From positions 2,356,001 to 2,420,000 of the forward strand of contig CBDETD010000002.1 of the NCBI GenBank assembly GCA_965242805.1: a DNA stretch of 64,000 bases, written 5' to 3'. Position numbers and translations under genes: made by a program. Positions 36,541 through 45,043 of the stretch are shown one piece after another. The notes below the pieces were generated by a model that worked only from the letters and a program-made list of their open reading frames with translations, made no database searches and had not been told where the DNA came from. Positions within the stretch are counted from its first letter, which is position 1; every line of letters begins with the position of its first letter. Origin of the DNA: JANQEU01 sp965242805 (lineage in GTDB: Bacteria; Bacteroidota; Bacteroidia; Cytophagales; Cyclobacteriaceae).

Positions 36541-37545
36541 ATGAAAATTTCTGCCTCGCTTTATGCGAATTCAAAGAAAACCTTAAAAGAACAAGTGCAG
36601 GAATTGGATGAATGTCATATTGATATGTTTCATATTGATTGTGACGATGACTTAAGTGTTTTCCACGACATCGAGGAGATAAAAAGATACAGCTCCACCC
36701 CGATAGATTTACATATAATTTCTTCAAATCCGGAAATGTTCTTTGAAGAAATCAAAAAACATGAAGTTGAGTATGTTTCTGTTCAATACGAAAGACTAGC
36801 TTCGAAAATCGAATTACCCACGATCAAAGGAACACAATTTGGACTGGCTATTGAATCTAATACCAGCATCGAGGTATTCAAAGACTATGCTGACCAGTGC
36901 GATTTTGTGTTGATAATGACGACCACCCCTGGAGTAAGTGGTGGAAAATTCAAAAAAGAAAACTTCAAAAAGATCAGGAAATTTCACAACATTTTTCCTG
37001 GTGTACGTATCCATGTAGACGGTGGAGTTGACGATGAAACCGGGTTCATTTTAAGAATGCTTGGTGTACAGTCCGTAGTATCGGGTTCGTATCTTGCCAA
37101 TCATAAATCTGTCGGCATAGCACTGCTTCACTTAAGGTCTTCAATAACTCATTCGGATTATGCAGTTCGGGATTTCATGATCGATCTGGAGGATGTGCCA
37201 GTCTTGAACGCAGGGGCCGACGTAAAAGAGATCTTTACTACAATCGAAGATTACAAGTTAGGATTTGCCTTGATCTCCAGGGAAGATGGCACGCTATACG
37301 GATTATGTAGCAATGCTGATATGCGTAGAGGGTTCTTAAAGCATCTTGATGATTTCAATCAAATTTCGCCCAAAGATATAATCAATACTAATCCGGTTTC
37401 TACCTATGAAGATGCAACAATCTCTCAATTGTTGGAAGAAGTCCAGTCACACAACTTTCTTATTTCTTTTTTACCTGTACTCAACCATGGGGGAAAACTA
37501 GTTGGGGCACTATCATTTATAAACTTAATTATGAGCGAATCATGA
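36541..37545 (+). CDS. Ribulose-phosphate-3-epimerase-like barrel fused to a CBS pair
   Basis: A 334-residue fusion. Residues 1-205 are an Rpe-like TIM barrel keeping His and Asp in MFHIDCD, His in DLHII, the phosphate-loop region VLIMTTTPGVSGGKF and Asp in VHVDGGV, the catalytic set of pentulose epimerases. Residues about 212-332 are two CBS repeats (VRDFMIDLEDVPVL, then NADMRRGF, then INTNPVSTYEDATI) aligning with the CBS tail of KdsD/KpsF arabinose-5-phosphate isomerases. CBS pairs there bind regulatory ligands. Its stop overlaps the next gene by 4 nt. An ordinary housekeeping rpe is less likely because of the CBS tail. Confidence 0.85.
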   Translation: MKISASLYANSKKTLKEQVQELDECHIDMFHIDCDDDLSVFHDIEEIKRYSSTPIDLHIISSNPEMFFEEIKKHEVEYVSVQYERLASKIELPTIKGTQFGLAIESNTSIEVFKDYADQCDFVLIMTTTPGVSGGKFKKENFKKIRKFHNIFPGVRIHVDGGVDDETGFILRMLGVQSVVSGSYLANHKSVGIALLHLRSSITHSDYAVRDFMIDLEDVPVLNAGADVKEIFTTIEDYKLGFALISREDGTLYGLCSNADMRRGFLKHLDDFNQISPKDIINTNPVSTYEDATISQLLEEVQSHNFLISFLPVLNHGGKLVGALSFINLIMSES

Positions 37546-38540
37546 TCATACATTTGAAATCCAATGTATCGAGTAACAAGATCCGGGAGATTTCAGATAA
37601 TCTTCAGGGTATTTGCTTCCAATCCAATGGACAGCACATATTGGTCACAAGTTCTAAAATGAAAGAACTGCCTGCAGATCTTTTAACGTATTGCGATCAA
37701 TATTTCACTACAGAAAGCGATATTCAGTTAGCCAGTAGAAGCTATAGACCGGAGACGAGAACAATTACGCTGGACAACCTTGAATTTGGAGGTGGGACGT
37801 CCAATACATTGATGATCACAGGACCTTGCGCAGTTGAATCGGAGGATCAGATCACACAATCAGCTGAGCTGTTGAAATCCTTGGGGATTAAAGTTTTGAG
37901 AGCTGGCTGTTTCAAGCCACGAACTTCTCCTTATACCTTTCAGGGCCTTGGAACTAAAGGTTTGGATCTACTGATCAAGATTCGCGAGGAGTTTGGGTTG
38001 AAAATCATCACCGAGGTAAAGGATTCCTCACATGTGGATGTGGTTATTGAAAATGCTGATATTGTACAGATTGGAGCGAAAGCCATGTATGATCAAAGCA
38101 TCTTAAGGAAATGTGGTGAAGCCCGTAAACCGATCCTTATCAAACGCGGATTCGGCACAACTCTGCAAGAGTTTGTTCAGGCCGCTGAGTTTGTACTCTC
38201 TGGTGGAAATGAAAATGTGATCCTTTGTGAGAGAGGTATCAGGACTTTTGAAACAAAAACACGTTTCACATTGGATCTTTGCGGAGTGGCATACCTCAAG
38301 GAATACACAAACCTTCCTATCGTGGTGGACCCGAGCCATGCAATGGGATATAGGTATGGTGTAGCCGATCTTTCGAGAGCAGCCGTGGCAATGGGTGTTG
38401 ATGGTCTATTGATCGAAAGTCATCCGACACCCGAAACTGCCAAATCCGATGCTTCGCAACAGTTGAATTTCGATGAGTTTCAAAACCTATTCAATACTCT
38501 TCCATCCATTGCCAAAGCAGTTGGCAAAACCATCATTTAG
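37542..38540 (+). CDS. DAHP synthase type Ibeta-like PEP aldolase
   Basis: A 332-residue member of the DAHPS/Kdo8P synthase superfamily. Residues 1-70 form the ferredoxin-like regulatory domain seen in Thermotoga-type DAHPS. Metal ligands are all present: GPCAVE (Cys), DPSHAMG (His), ESHPTPE (Glu) and KSDAS (Asp). KPRTSPYTFQG is the DAHPS version, not the Kdo8P KANRS form, so erythrose-4-phosphate is the expected acceptor. It joins the epimerase-CBS gene (4-nt overlap) and the KdsC gene (3 nt). Use in aromatic synthesis is the default alternative, since tyrA is 2 kb away. Confidence 0.88.
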   Translation: MIIHLKSNVSSNKIREISDNLQGICFQSNGQHILVTSSKMKELPADLLTYCDQYFTTESDIQLASRSYRPETRTITLDNLEFGGGTSNTLMITGPCAVESEDQITQSAELLKSLGIKVLRAGCFKPRTSPYTFQGLGTKGLDLLIKIREEFGLKIITEVKDSSHVDVVIENADIVQIGAKAMYDQSILRKCGEARKPILIKRGFGTTLQEFVQAAEFVLSGGNENVILCERGIRTFETKTRFTLDLCGVAYLKEYTNLPIVVDPSHAMGYRYGVADLSRAAVAMGVDGLLIESHPTPETAKSDASQQLNFDEFQNLFNTLPSIAKAVGKTII

Positions 38541-38543
38541 GAA

Positions 38544-39014
38544 ATGAAAGAAATCAAATTTTTAGTGCTTGATGTGGACGGCACACTTACGGATGGAGGC
38601 ATTTATATCACTGAAAAAGGAGAACAATTCAAAAAATTCAATTCAAGGGATGGATTGGGAATTAAGGAAGCCATGAAAAAGGGGGTTGAAGTTGCTATAA
38701 TAAGTCACAGTATGTCCTCTGCAATGATTGACACTCGTGCCAATATGTTGGGTATAAAATATTTGTACATCGGCCAAAGATCTAAAAAAGAGGTTCTTCA
38801 GGAATGGATGGAGGAACTTCAATTGGAAAGGAAACATATCGCATACATTGGCGATGACATCAATGACCTCGATGTGATGTCAATGGTTGATTTTACAGCA
38901 TGTCCCAGCGATAGCATTAGGGAGATCAAAGACTATGTCGACGTCGTTCTCGAAAATAGCGGAGGTCATGGGGCTGTTAGGGAGTTCATAGATAGATTTA
39001 TTCTTTCAAATTGA
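38544..39014 (+). CDS. KdsC-like HAD phosphatase
   Basis: A 156-residue C0-type HAD phosphatase without cap, like KdsC. Motif I is LDVDGTLTDG (nucleophile D10, D12), motif III Lys lies in QRSKKEV, motif IV is GDDINDLDVM, and GGHGAVREFID matches the KdsC C-terminal tail. The KdsC motif II ITGR is replaced by ISHS. KdsC removes phosphate from Kdo8P; here it probably acts on the product of the preceding aldolase. Third gene of the operon, 3 nt after it. Gene symbol withheld because the substrate is doubtful. Confidence 0.85.
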   Translation: MKEIKFLVLDVDGTLTDGGIYITEKGEQFKKFNSRDGLGIKEAMKKGVEVAIISHSMSSAMIDTRANMLGIKYLYIGQRSKKEVLQEWMEELQLERKHIAYIGDDINDLDVMSMVDFTACPSDSIREIKDYVDVVLENSGGHGAVREFIDRFILSN

Positions 39015-39104
39015 CTGAAATCGTACTTTTTTCAAAAACGTCCTGATTAAATTTTAGCTTGAATCGTGCGGAGACCTATTGAAAAGCTATTTTCTTTCGA
39101 AAGA

Positions 39105-39134
39105 TTGTATGACATCTGATATCTACTATTTTTG
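39105..39134 (+). promoter_or_regulatory. Promoter of sucD
   Basis: TTG at 39105-39107, a 19-nt spacer, then TATTTTTG at 39127-39134. Exact consensus, 27 nt before the ATG. Confidence 0.8.
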
Positions 39135-39161
39135 CAACGCTTAAACACATTGATCTAATCC

Positions 39162-40034
39162 ATGAGCGTACTAGTCAACAAAAATTCCAAGATAATAGTA
39201 CAGGGTTTCACAGGTTCTGAAGGAACCTTCCATGCTTCACAAATGATAGAATACGGCACCAACATTGTTGGTGGTGTTACCCCAGGAAAAGGTGGACAAA
39301 CCCACCTCGATAAACCGGTATTTAATACGGTGAAGGAGGCGGTTGAGAAAGCAGGCGCTGATACCTCTATTATTTTCGTTCCCCCTGCATTTGCCGGGGA
39401 TGCTATCATGGAAGCAGCGGATGCCGGAATTAAAGTGATCATCACCATCACCGAAGGGATCCCTACAAAAGATATGATGCATGCAAAACCTTACGTGAAA
39501 GCAAGAGGTGCAGTTCTGGTAGGGCCTAATTGTCCAGGTGTCATTACTCCGGATGAGGCCAAAGTTGGTATCATGCCAGGTTTCATATTCAAGAAAGGTA
39601 ACATTGGCATTGTTTCCAAATCGGGAACATTAACCTATGAAGCTGCGGACCAGGTTGTTAAAGCAGGTTTCGGAATTTCCACGGCAATAGGTATTGGAGG
39701 TGATCCGATTATCGGGACATCAACCAAAGAAGCTGTTCAACTCCTTATGGATGATCCTGAAACCAAGGGAATTGTCATGATCGGGGAGATTGGCGGCCAA
39801 TATGAAGCCGATGCAGCAAGATGGATCAGAGATCAGGGGAATCCCAAACCTGTGGTCGGATTCATAGCAGGACAAACTGCTCCAAAAGGTAAAAGAATGG
39901 GGCATGCTGGAGCAATTATTGGAGGCAAGGACGACACAGCGGCTGCTAAAATGAAGATCATGGAAGAGTGTGGGATCTTAGTGGCCAAATCACCCGCAGA
40001 TATTGGTGAGTCGGTTGCTAAAGCCATGGGTTAA
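39162..40034 (+). CDS. sucD: Succinyl-CoA synthetase alpha subunit
   Basis: A 290-residue alpha subunit that binds CoA and carries the phosphorylated His. GFTGSEGTFHASQMIEYGT and GGVTPGKGGQTHL bind CoA; the His is in KGKRMGHAGAIIGG near residue 246. It makes GTP or ATP in the TCA cycle. sucC is not adjacent, a usual split in Bacteroidota. It has its own strong promoter. Confidence 0.97.
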   Translation: MSVLVNKNSKIIVQGFTGSEGTFHASQMIEYGTNIVGGVTPGKGGQTHLDKPVFNTVKEAVEKAGADTSIIFVPPAFAGDAIMEAADAGIKVIITITEGIPTKDMMHAKPYVKARGAVLVGPNCPGVITPDEAKVGIMPGFIFKKGNIGIVSKSGTLTYEAADQVVKAGFGISTAIGIGGDPIIGTSTKEAVQLLMDDPETKGIVMIGEIGGQYEADAARWIRDQGNPKPVVGFIAGQTAPKGKRMGHAGAIIGGKDDTAAAKMKIMEECGILVAKSPADIGESVAKAMG

Positions 40035-40071
40035 AAAGAATTTGACTCCATTGCAAATCCGCAAGAGTAAT

Positions 40072-40096
40072 AAAAAAGGGAGAATATAGATCTCCC
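40072..40096 (-). terminator. Rho-independent terminator of the 84-residue lipoprotein gene
   Basis: GGGAGA at 40078-40083 pairs with TCTCCC at 40091-40096; on the minus strand it is followed by T6. It lies between sucD and the convergent small gene. Confidence 0.8.
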
Positions 40097-40121
40097 TAAA
40101 TGCTCCGAAATTTTAATTTTC

Positions 40122-40376
40122 TTATTGCAAGGTACAAGTTGCTCCCAGACCTTCTAAAATTGCTTTTCCAGTTTGCAGGTCTGCCAGAGATGCTGGTTGT
40201 CCGGATTGAGGGCTGATATCTCCCTCACACAAAGGAAACTCACTTCCTTCTAATAGTGTAGGGTCCTCTGCTGTACAAACCAGACATTGTGGTTCAAGCT
40301 CTTCAGCAGGTTCATCTTCGCTGCAAGAGAAAAAACAAAATGATGTAAATGCAGTAAGTAGTAATAGCTTTTTCAT
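40122..40376 (-). CDS. Small cysteine-bearing lipoprotein
   Basis: An 84-residue protein: signal to Cys in FFSCSE (residue 18), then an acidic mature part with four further cysteines, including QCLVCTAED (C-x2-C), PLCEGD and GATCTLQ at the end. The spacing suggests two disulfides or a small metal site; there is no heme CH motif. No family recognised. Own terminator, likely monocistronic. Confidence 0.75.
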   Translation of the reverse strand: MKKLLLLTAFTSFCFFSCSEDEPAEELEPQCLVCTAEDPTLLEGSEFPLCEGDISPQSGQPASLADLQTGKAILEGLGATCTLQ

Positions 40377-40481
40377 AATGATTTGGTTGTTATTGGGAGG
40401 TAATGATATCTTCTAATTATTATTCTGAGGAATAATATGAAGTCAAGGAGATATATTAATTGTGGAAGAGAACAATAAGAG

Positions 40482-41324
40482 TTAACCCAGAATTTTTCTA
40501 ATTTTTCGCCCACTTTCCAAGAATTTCGTGAGTTCTTGCTCATTTTCGGATTCCAGGAAATCCTTAAAGTTCTTCATATCCTTTAAGTATCTGTTGAGAC
40601 CCTCTAAAACGTGTTCTCTGTTTTTGAGAAATATGGGGACCCACATTGCTGGATCACTTTTTGCCAGTCTCACAGTTGATGCAAATCCTGAACCTGCCAA
40701 TTCCAGAATTCTGTTATCCTCTTTTTCGATCTCAAGTACCGTATTGCTTAATCCAAAAGCAATAACATGGCTAAGATGGGAAACATATGCAAGGTGTTTG
40801 TCATGATCCTCGGAACTTAGCTCTATACAATTCATGCCAATAGATGAACAAATCATCTTGAACTGCTCCACAATACCGCCATCCGAAAAATCAGGATCAC
40901 ATAGGATCATCATTTTATCCTTGTAGAGTCCAAGAAAAGCGGCTTCAGGTCCTGAGTATTCTGTTCCCGCAATGGGATGAGCTGCCAAAAATCTATTCCT
41001 ATTTGTATGATCTTTTACATTCCTGCATATGGCAGCCTTTGTGGAACCGAAATCGACTACAAACTGATGCTGCTCGATCTTATCCAGAATAGAAGGAAGC
41101 AATTCTTCAATTTGGTCAACGGGTATCGCCAATACGATGAGATCTGCATTTGGAATAACTCCATCAAGAGTAGACTCAATTTCGTCAACAATCCCCAGCT
41201 CTTTAGCTTTCTTTAAGTTCTTTTGATTGATGTCCCATCCTCGTATCCGGAAATCTGTATGCTCCTTAAGAGCCAGGCCAAATGACCCTCCGATGAGCCC
41301 TAACCCAATAATAGATATATTCAT
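40482..41324 (-). CDS. tyrA: Prephenate dehydrogenase
   Basis: A 280-residue NAD-dependent enzyme of tyrosine synthesis. The Rossmann motif GLGLIGGSFGLAL is at the N-terminus; HPIAGTEYSGPEAA near residue 114 is the substrate loop. No ACT or chorismate mutase domain is fused. It starts 3 nt after the aminotransferase gene, as in Bacteroidota aromatic operons, but pheA and a DAHPS-chorismate mutase fusion are missing here. Confidence 0.93.
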   Translation of the reverse strand: MNISIIGLGLIGGSFGLALKEHTDFRIRGWDINQKNLKKAKELGIVDEIESTLDGVIPNADLIVLAIPVDQIEELLPSILDKIEQHQFVVDFGSTKAAICRNVKDHTNRNRFLAAHPIAGTEYSGPEAAFLGLYKDKMMILCDPDFSDGGIVEQFKMICSSIGMNCIELSSEDHDKHLAYVSHLSHVIAFGLSNTVLEIEKEDNRILELAGSGFASTVRLAKSDPAMWVPIFLKNREHVLEGLNRYLKDMKNFKDFLESENEQELTKFLESGRKIRKILG

Positions 41325-41327
41325 TAT

Positions 41328-42461
41328 TTACTGTAATCTTGAAAAAGCCTCTTCCAGGATTTCGCTTGAACTACACAAAGAGACCCTCAGAAAAGATCTA
41401 CCCTTCTCTCCAAAAATATGTCCTGGGGTGATAAATATTGATTTGTTGTATAATAGATCATCAACAAGTGGATCCACATCTTTTTGGGGGCTTTTACCCC
41501 ATAGGAACATTCCAACTTGTGAATCATCGACTTTGCACCTCAATTTCTCAAATATTCTCCTTGCAATTCCCCTGCGTTCATTGTATCGTTTATTTAATTC
41601 AGGAAACCACATTTTATCCGTTTTCAAAACTTCGGATGCAGCTACCTGAATGGGCTTGAACATACCGGAATCCATATTACTCTTTACCCGCAATACGTTT
41701 TTGACAAGTTCATGATTTCCACAGGCCCAACCTACTCTCCATCCGGCCATATTGAAACTTTTGGAAAGGGAATTCAACTCCAGAGCAACATCTTTCGCTC
41801 CCTCAATGTTGAAAATACTTTTTGGATCGTCATTTAATATGAAACTATATGGATTATCATGGACCAAAATGATCCCATGGTCATGTGCCAGCTCCACAAA
41901 GAATTTCATGACCTCCAAAGAGCCCTTGTAACCTGTCGGCATGTGGGGGAAGTTGATCCATATAAGCTTTGTGTTTGAAAAGTCGTACCTCTTGAAAAAT
42001 GTCAGATCTGGTTCACCATTTTCATGAAGAGCATAACACTTCGGGATCCCACCCACCATTTCAGTCACTGAGGTGTACGTAGGATATCCGATTTCGGGAA
42101 TCAGAACCTCGTCACCTTCGTTTACATACGCTAAGGAAACATGAGTGATCCCCTCCTTGGAACCTATCAGGGGTAAAATTTCATTCTCAACATCAAGATC
42201 AACAACATATTGCCTCAGATAAAACGACTTGATAGCCTCTCTCAATTCGGGTATTCCCTGATAGGATTGGTACTGATGGATACCTGGTTTAACCAATTCG
42301 TTTTTCAGGACATCAATTACTTTCGACGGCGGATCCATATCTGGACTTCCAATTCCAAGGTTTATTATTGATTTACCCTGGTTTCTTAATTCCTGTATTT
42401 CTCTGAGTTTCCTTGAGAAATAATACTCGCTAACAGATTTGAGTCGATTTGCCGGCCTCAT
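41328..42461 (-). CDS. Class I/II aminotransferase, aromatic-type by context
   Basis: A 377-residue PLP aminotransferase. PLP Lys is in ELNSLSKSFNMAGWRVGWA near residue 234; NLGIGSPDMDPP near residue 33 and IWINFPHMPTG near 171 fit the family (note PHMPTG in place of the usual PNNPTG). It is followed closely by tyrA, so it probably transaminates prephenate, phenylpyruvate or hydroxyphenylpyruvate. Substrate inferred from context only. Confidence 0.88.
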   Translation of the reverse strand: MRPANRLKSVSEYYFSRKLREIQELRNQGKSIINLGIGSPDMDPPSKVIDVLKNELVKPGIHQYQSYQGIPELREAIKSFYLRQYVVDLDVENEILPLIGSKEGITHVSLAYVNEGDEVLIPEIGYPTYTSVTEMVGGIPKCYALHENGEPDLTFFKRYDFSNTKLIWINFPHMPTGYKGSLEVMKFFVELAHDHGIILVHDNPYSFILNDDPKSIFNIEGAKDVALELNSLSKSFNMAGWRVGWACGNHELVKNVLRVKSNMDSGMFKPIQVAASEVLKTDKMWFPELNKRYNERRGIARRIFEKLRCKVDDSQVGMFLWGKSPQKDVDPLVDDLLYNKSIFITPGHIFGEKGRSFLRVSLCSSSEILEEAFSRLQ

Positions 42462-42550
42462 GGCACAATGTTAGTGTTTAAACCAAAAACAAGAAATTAC
42501 TTCGATGCCTGAGTTTGAAATATTAACTTCCGGAACATAAAGTAGTTGGC

Positions 42551-44050
42551 ATGAAAGTTATAAAATCCCTCCTCCTAGTTGCTTTTCTGGTCAATGGTGC
42601 TTTTGCTCAGAATTCTTCCCAAAATAAAGTACTTGACCAGTTCATAATTCGTGGAATGAGTGATTGGAAGATACCAGGCCTAAGTGCACTCGTCGTGAAA
42701 GACGGTGAAGTTGTATTTAAAAAAGCATATGGGATAAAGGACATTGAAACAAAAGAAAAGGTAGATGAAAATACACTTTTCAATATGGCATCTACCACAA
42801 AAGCCATAATATGTATTTCGATGGGTATACTAGTTGATGAAGGCAAATTGAATTGGGATGATCCGGTTGTTAAGCATTATCCGAAATTCAAGCTTTCTGA
42901 CCCATATATTACCGCGGATGCGAGGATCAAGGATCTCCTGATCCACAACCTAGGTATGGGTAATGCCGATTTGCTTTGGGTACTGGACAGTATAAGTACG
43001 GAAGAGATCATTAAAAAATTCCAAATCCCTGACAAAGCCTATCCCCTTCGAGGTGGTTATACTTATCAAAATATCATGTACGCTATCGCGGGCGAGGTGA
43101 TCCAGGAGGTAAGCGGACTTCATTGGACTGATTTCGTACGAACAAGGGTTTTCGAACCTCTTGAAATGACGAGATCCGTGGCTAGATCTAAAGAGATATT
43201 TGAGCTCGGAAATTATACTTCACCCCATTGGGATGATTGGGATGATGGTATAATAAAAGTACCCTATACATTTTTTGACAATGTCGGCGCCGCCGGGATA
43301 ATATGGTCCTGTATCAATGATATGGACAAGTACATGACATTTCTGTTGAATAAAGGTGTGGTAAATGGGGATACTCTTCTTCAGCCAAAAACTTTCGATT
43401 TTTTGTTCAAACCCCATTCTTTTGTTTCCGACAATGGATTTTACCCTACACAAAAGTTGACCCAACCCAACTGGAAAACCTATGGTCTGGGATGGTTTCA
43501 ACATGATTATAGAGGGGAAAAATTGAACTTTCATACCGGAAGCATCGCGGGATTAGTGGCAATAGCGGGGATTATTCCGGAAAGGGGTTTTGGGGTGTAT
43601 GTTTTTTCCAACCTCGATCATGCTGAATTGAGACATGCCATCATGTACAAGGCATTGGACCTCTATTTGTATGAGGACAATGACCGTGATTGGCATAAAG
43701 AGGTTTTTGATATGTACATGGGATTAAGGAAAGAGGGCATAGAATCCCAGAATAAATTTGAAAATGAGAGAGTTCCGGATACCGAACCATCATTACCAAT
43801 AGATTCATTGACAGGAACATACATTCACAAGATGAATGGTAAAATCACCGTGGCAATTAATGGATGGGGACTTACAGTAAATGTTAATGACTGGCTTCTT
43901 TACAGGGCTGAGCATTGGCATTACAATGCATTTATTACTAACAAAGATCCCAGATGGAGAAACAGGACCCTGATAAACTTCAACATAGACAGCTCAGGAA
44001 AGGTCGAATATCTGGAATTCGGTGGGGCTGGAAAGTTTTACAAAAAATAA
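42551..44050 (+). CDS. Exported serine hydrolase, beta-lactamase class C family
   Basis: A 499-residue protein with a signal peptide ending GAFAQ. The catalytic Ser-x-x-Lys is STTK in NMASTTKAI (near residue 80) and the Tyr-x-Asn-type motif lies in GGYTYQNIMYA. HTGSIAGLV near 330 is the third motif (HxG). A C-terminal beta-rich domain of about 100 residues is extra. Likely an esterase or D-Ala peptidase-like enzyme rather than a resistance beta-lactamase. Confidence 0.9.
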   Translation: MKVIKSLLLVAFLVNGAFAQNSSQNKVLDQFIIRGMSDWKIPGLSALVVKDGEVVFKKAYGIKDIETKEKVDENTLFNMASTTKAIICISMGILVDEGKLNWDDPVVKHYPKFKLSDPYITADARIKDLLIHNLGMGNADLLWVLDSISTEEIIKKFQIPDKAYPLRGGYTYQNIMYAIAGEVIQEVSGLHWTDFVRTRVFEPLEMTRSVARSKEIFELGNYTSPHWDDWDDGIIKVPYTFFDNVGAAGIIWSCINDMDKYMTFLLNKGVVNGDTLLQPKTFDFLFKPHSFVSDNGFYPTQKLTQPNWKTYGLGWFQHDYRGEKLNFHTGSIAGLVAIAGIIPERGFGVYVFSNLDHAELRHAIMYKALDLYLYEDNDRDWHKEVFDMYMGLRKEGIESQNKFENERVPDTEPSLPIDSLTGTYIHKMNGKITVAINGWGLTVNVNDWLLYRAEHWHYNAFITNKDPRWRNRTLINFNIDSSGKVEYLEFGGAGKFYKK

Positions 44051-44062
44051 GAGATAAAAGAT

Positions 44063-44087
44063 GGTGACTGAGATGCACTCAGTCACC
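44063..44087. terminator. Convergent hairpin between serine hydrolase and ECF operon
   Basis: GGTGACTGAG at 44063-44072 and CTCAGTCACC at 44078-44087 form a perfect 10-bp stem with a 5-nt loop. T-rich sequence follows on the minus strand, so it best terminates the ECF operon. Confidence 0.7.
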
Positions 44088-44106
44088 CTTATGAAAAAAA
44101 GAAGAA

Positions 44107-44289
44107 CTAGATCCCCGGATTTTGGGAATCCTCAAGAGTCCCATCATCATCATGGCAGTCATGATGATAATAGCCATGATGATATCTATGATATCTCTGC
44201 CAGTGATCCGTACCCAGACTTGCTGTCAAAACTCCGAAGGTGATACCCGCCGATATCAACGCGATTAAAAATCGATTTCCCCGTCTCAT
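44107..44289 (-). CDS. Tiny membrane protein with His/Asp-rich tail
   Basis: A 60-residue protein: one hydrophobic segment (about 6-26), then a tail in which HYRYHHGYYHHDCHDDD-type residues dominate (ten His or so), a probable metal-binding stretch. Its ATG overlaps the stop of the upstream gene by 4 nt (atga), which argues it is translated. Last gene of the ECF operon. Confidence 0.7.
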   Translation of the reverse strand: MRRGNRFLIALISAGITFGVLTASLGTDHWQRYHRYHHGYYHHDCHDDDGTLEDSQNPGI

Positions 44290-44564
44290 TTTTCTTCCTC
44301 CTTTCTGTCTTCAGAATCCCTATAACCACACCTTCTCCCAAATTTTTCCTTAAAAGAATTGTATTCTTCATCGCTCATTCCCCTTATTCGGTCTGCATAA
44401 GCCCATCCGGAAGGTCCATAATATCTTCTACCTCTGAAAAACCTGAAAATAAGGCCCAGGACCAGAAAGAATATTATGACCTTGATTACAAAAAATGGAG
44501 CCCAAAACAAAGCTGCACCAAACAAGGCTCCAAAAGCAATTGTTTTTAAAACTTGATAGTTCAT
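44286..44564 (-). CDS. Small membrane protein with Arg-rich cytoplasmic tail
   Basis: A 92-residue protein with two hydrophobic segments (about 8-22 and 24-42), then a basic/aromatic linker FFRGRRYYGPSGWAYADR and a helical tail with RGMSDEEYNSFKEKFGRRCG. The tail looks like the DEEY/DRQKF tail of the 44700 gene, so the two may be distant paralogues. Part of the ECF operon. Confidence 0.7.
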   Translation of the reverse strand: MNYQVLKTIAFGALFGAALFWAPFFVIKVIIFFLVLGLIFRFFRGRRYYGPSGWAYADRIRGMSDEEYNSFKEKFGRRCGYRDSEDRKEEEK

Positions 44565-44699
44565 TTGTTTCCAATTTATGATTCAACATCTGTTACAATT
44601 AGGAAGACGAATGACTTCAAATATTACTTTAACAAAATCTTAATTTTTTAAAAAAATATATTAAACAATTGATAAACAGACGGTTAGCAATGAGGAAAT

Positions 44700-45029
44700 T
44701 TATTCACTTTTAGATATATCTTCTTCAGGACGACATCTCTTACGCCATTCTGCCCTGAATTTTTGCCGATCCTCCGAACTCATATTATCCCATTTTCTTT
44801 TCCATTTTCTACGCCATGGAGGTCCGGATCTTCCTCTACCTCTGAATCCTCCGAACAGTATTTTACTTAGTACCAGGATGGCCATAGCCTGCCAGTAGGA
44901 GATCTCATTTATTTCAAATGTTGGACTGATTGCGAAATTCCATAAGTACATTACTACAAAGGCCAATCCGAAGACTGCAAAAATGATAAACCCAAAAATT
45001 GCAAATCGTTTCTTTCGTCTCATTACCAT
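44700..45029 (-). CDS. Small membrane protein next to the ECF sigma factor
   Basis: A 109-residue protein with two hydrophobic segments (about 9-30 and 44-60), the second containing WQAMAILVLSKILFGGF, then an Arg/Trp-rich stretch and the tail MSSEDRQKFRAEWRKRC. It starts 14 nt after the sigma factor gene. Position suggests an anti-sigma or modulator role, but it lacks a recognised zinc anti-sigma motif. Confidence 0.75.
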   Translation of the reverse strand: MVMRRKKRFAIFGFIIFAVFGLAFVVMYLWNFAISPTFEINEISYWQAMAILVLSKILFGGFRGRGRSGPPWRRKWKRKWDNMSSEDRQKFRAEWRKRCRPEEDISKSE

Positions 45030-45043
45030 TCAATTTATCAATT

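Noticed and set aside
37542..38540. Reading the aldolase as KdsA (Kdo8P synthase)
   Set aside because: The acceptor-site motif is KPRTS, the DAHPS form, and an N-terminal ferredoxin-like domain is present; KdsA shows KANRS and lacks that domain.
42551..44050. Class C beta-lactamase resistance gene
   Set aside because: The general serine hydrolase motifs are present, but length, extra C-terminal domain and context fit a housekeeping esterase or peptidase better.
44061..44243. Plus-strand ORF with SHHHHGSHDD segment
   Set aside because: It is the antisense shadow of the His-rich minus-strand gene, which has a membrane segment and a 4-nt start overlap with its operon neighbour.
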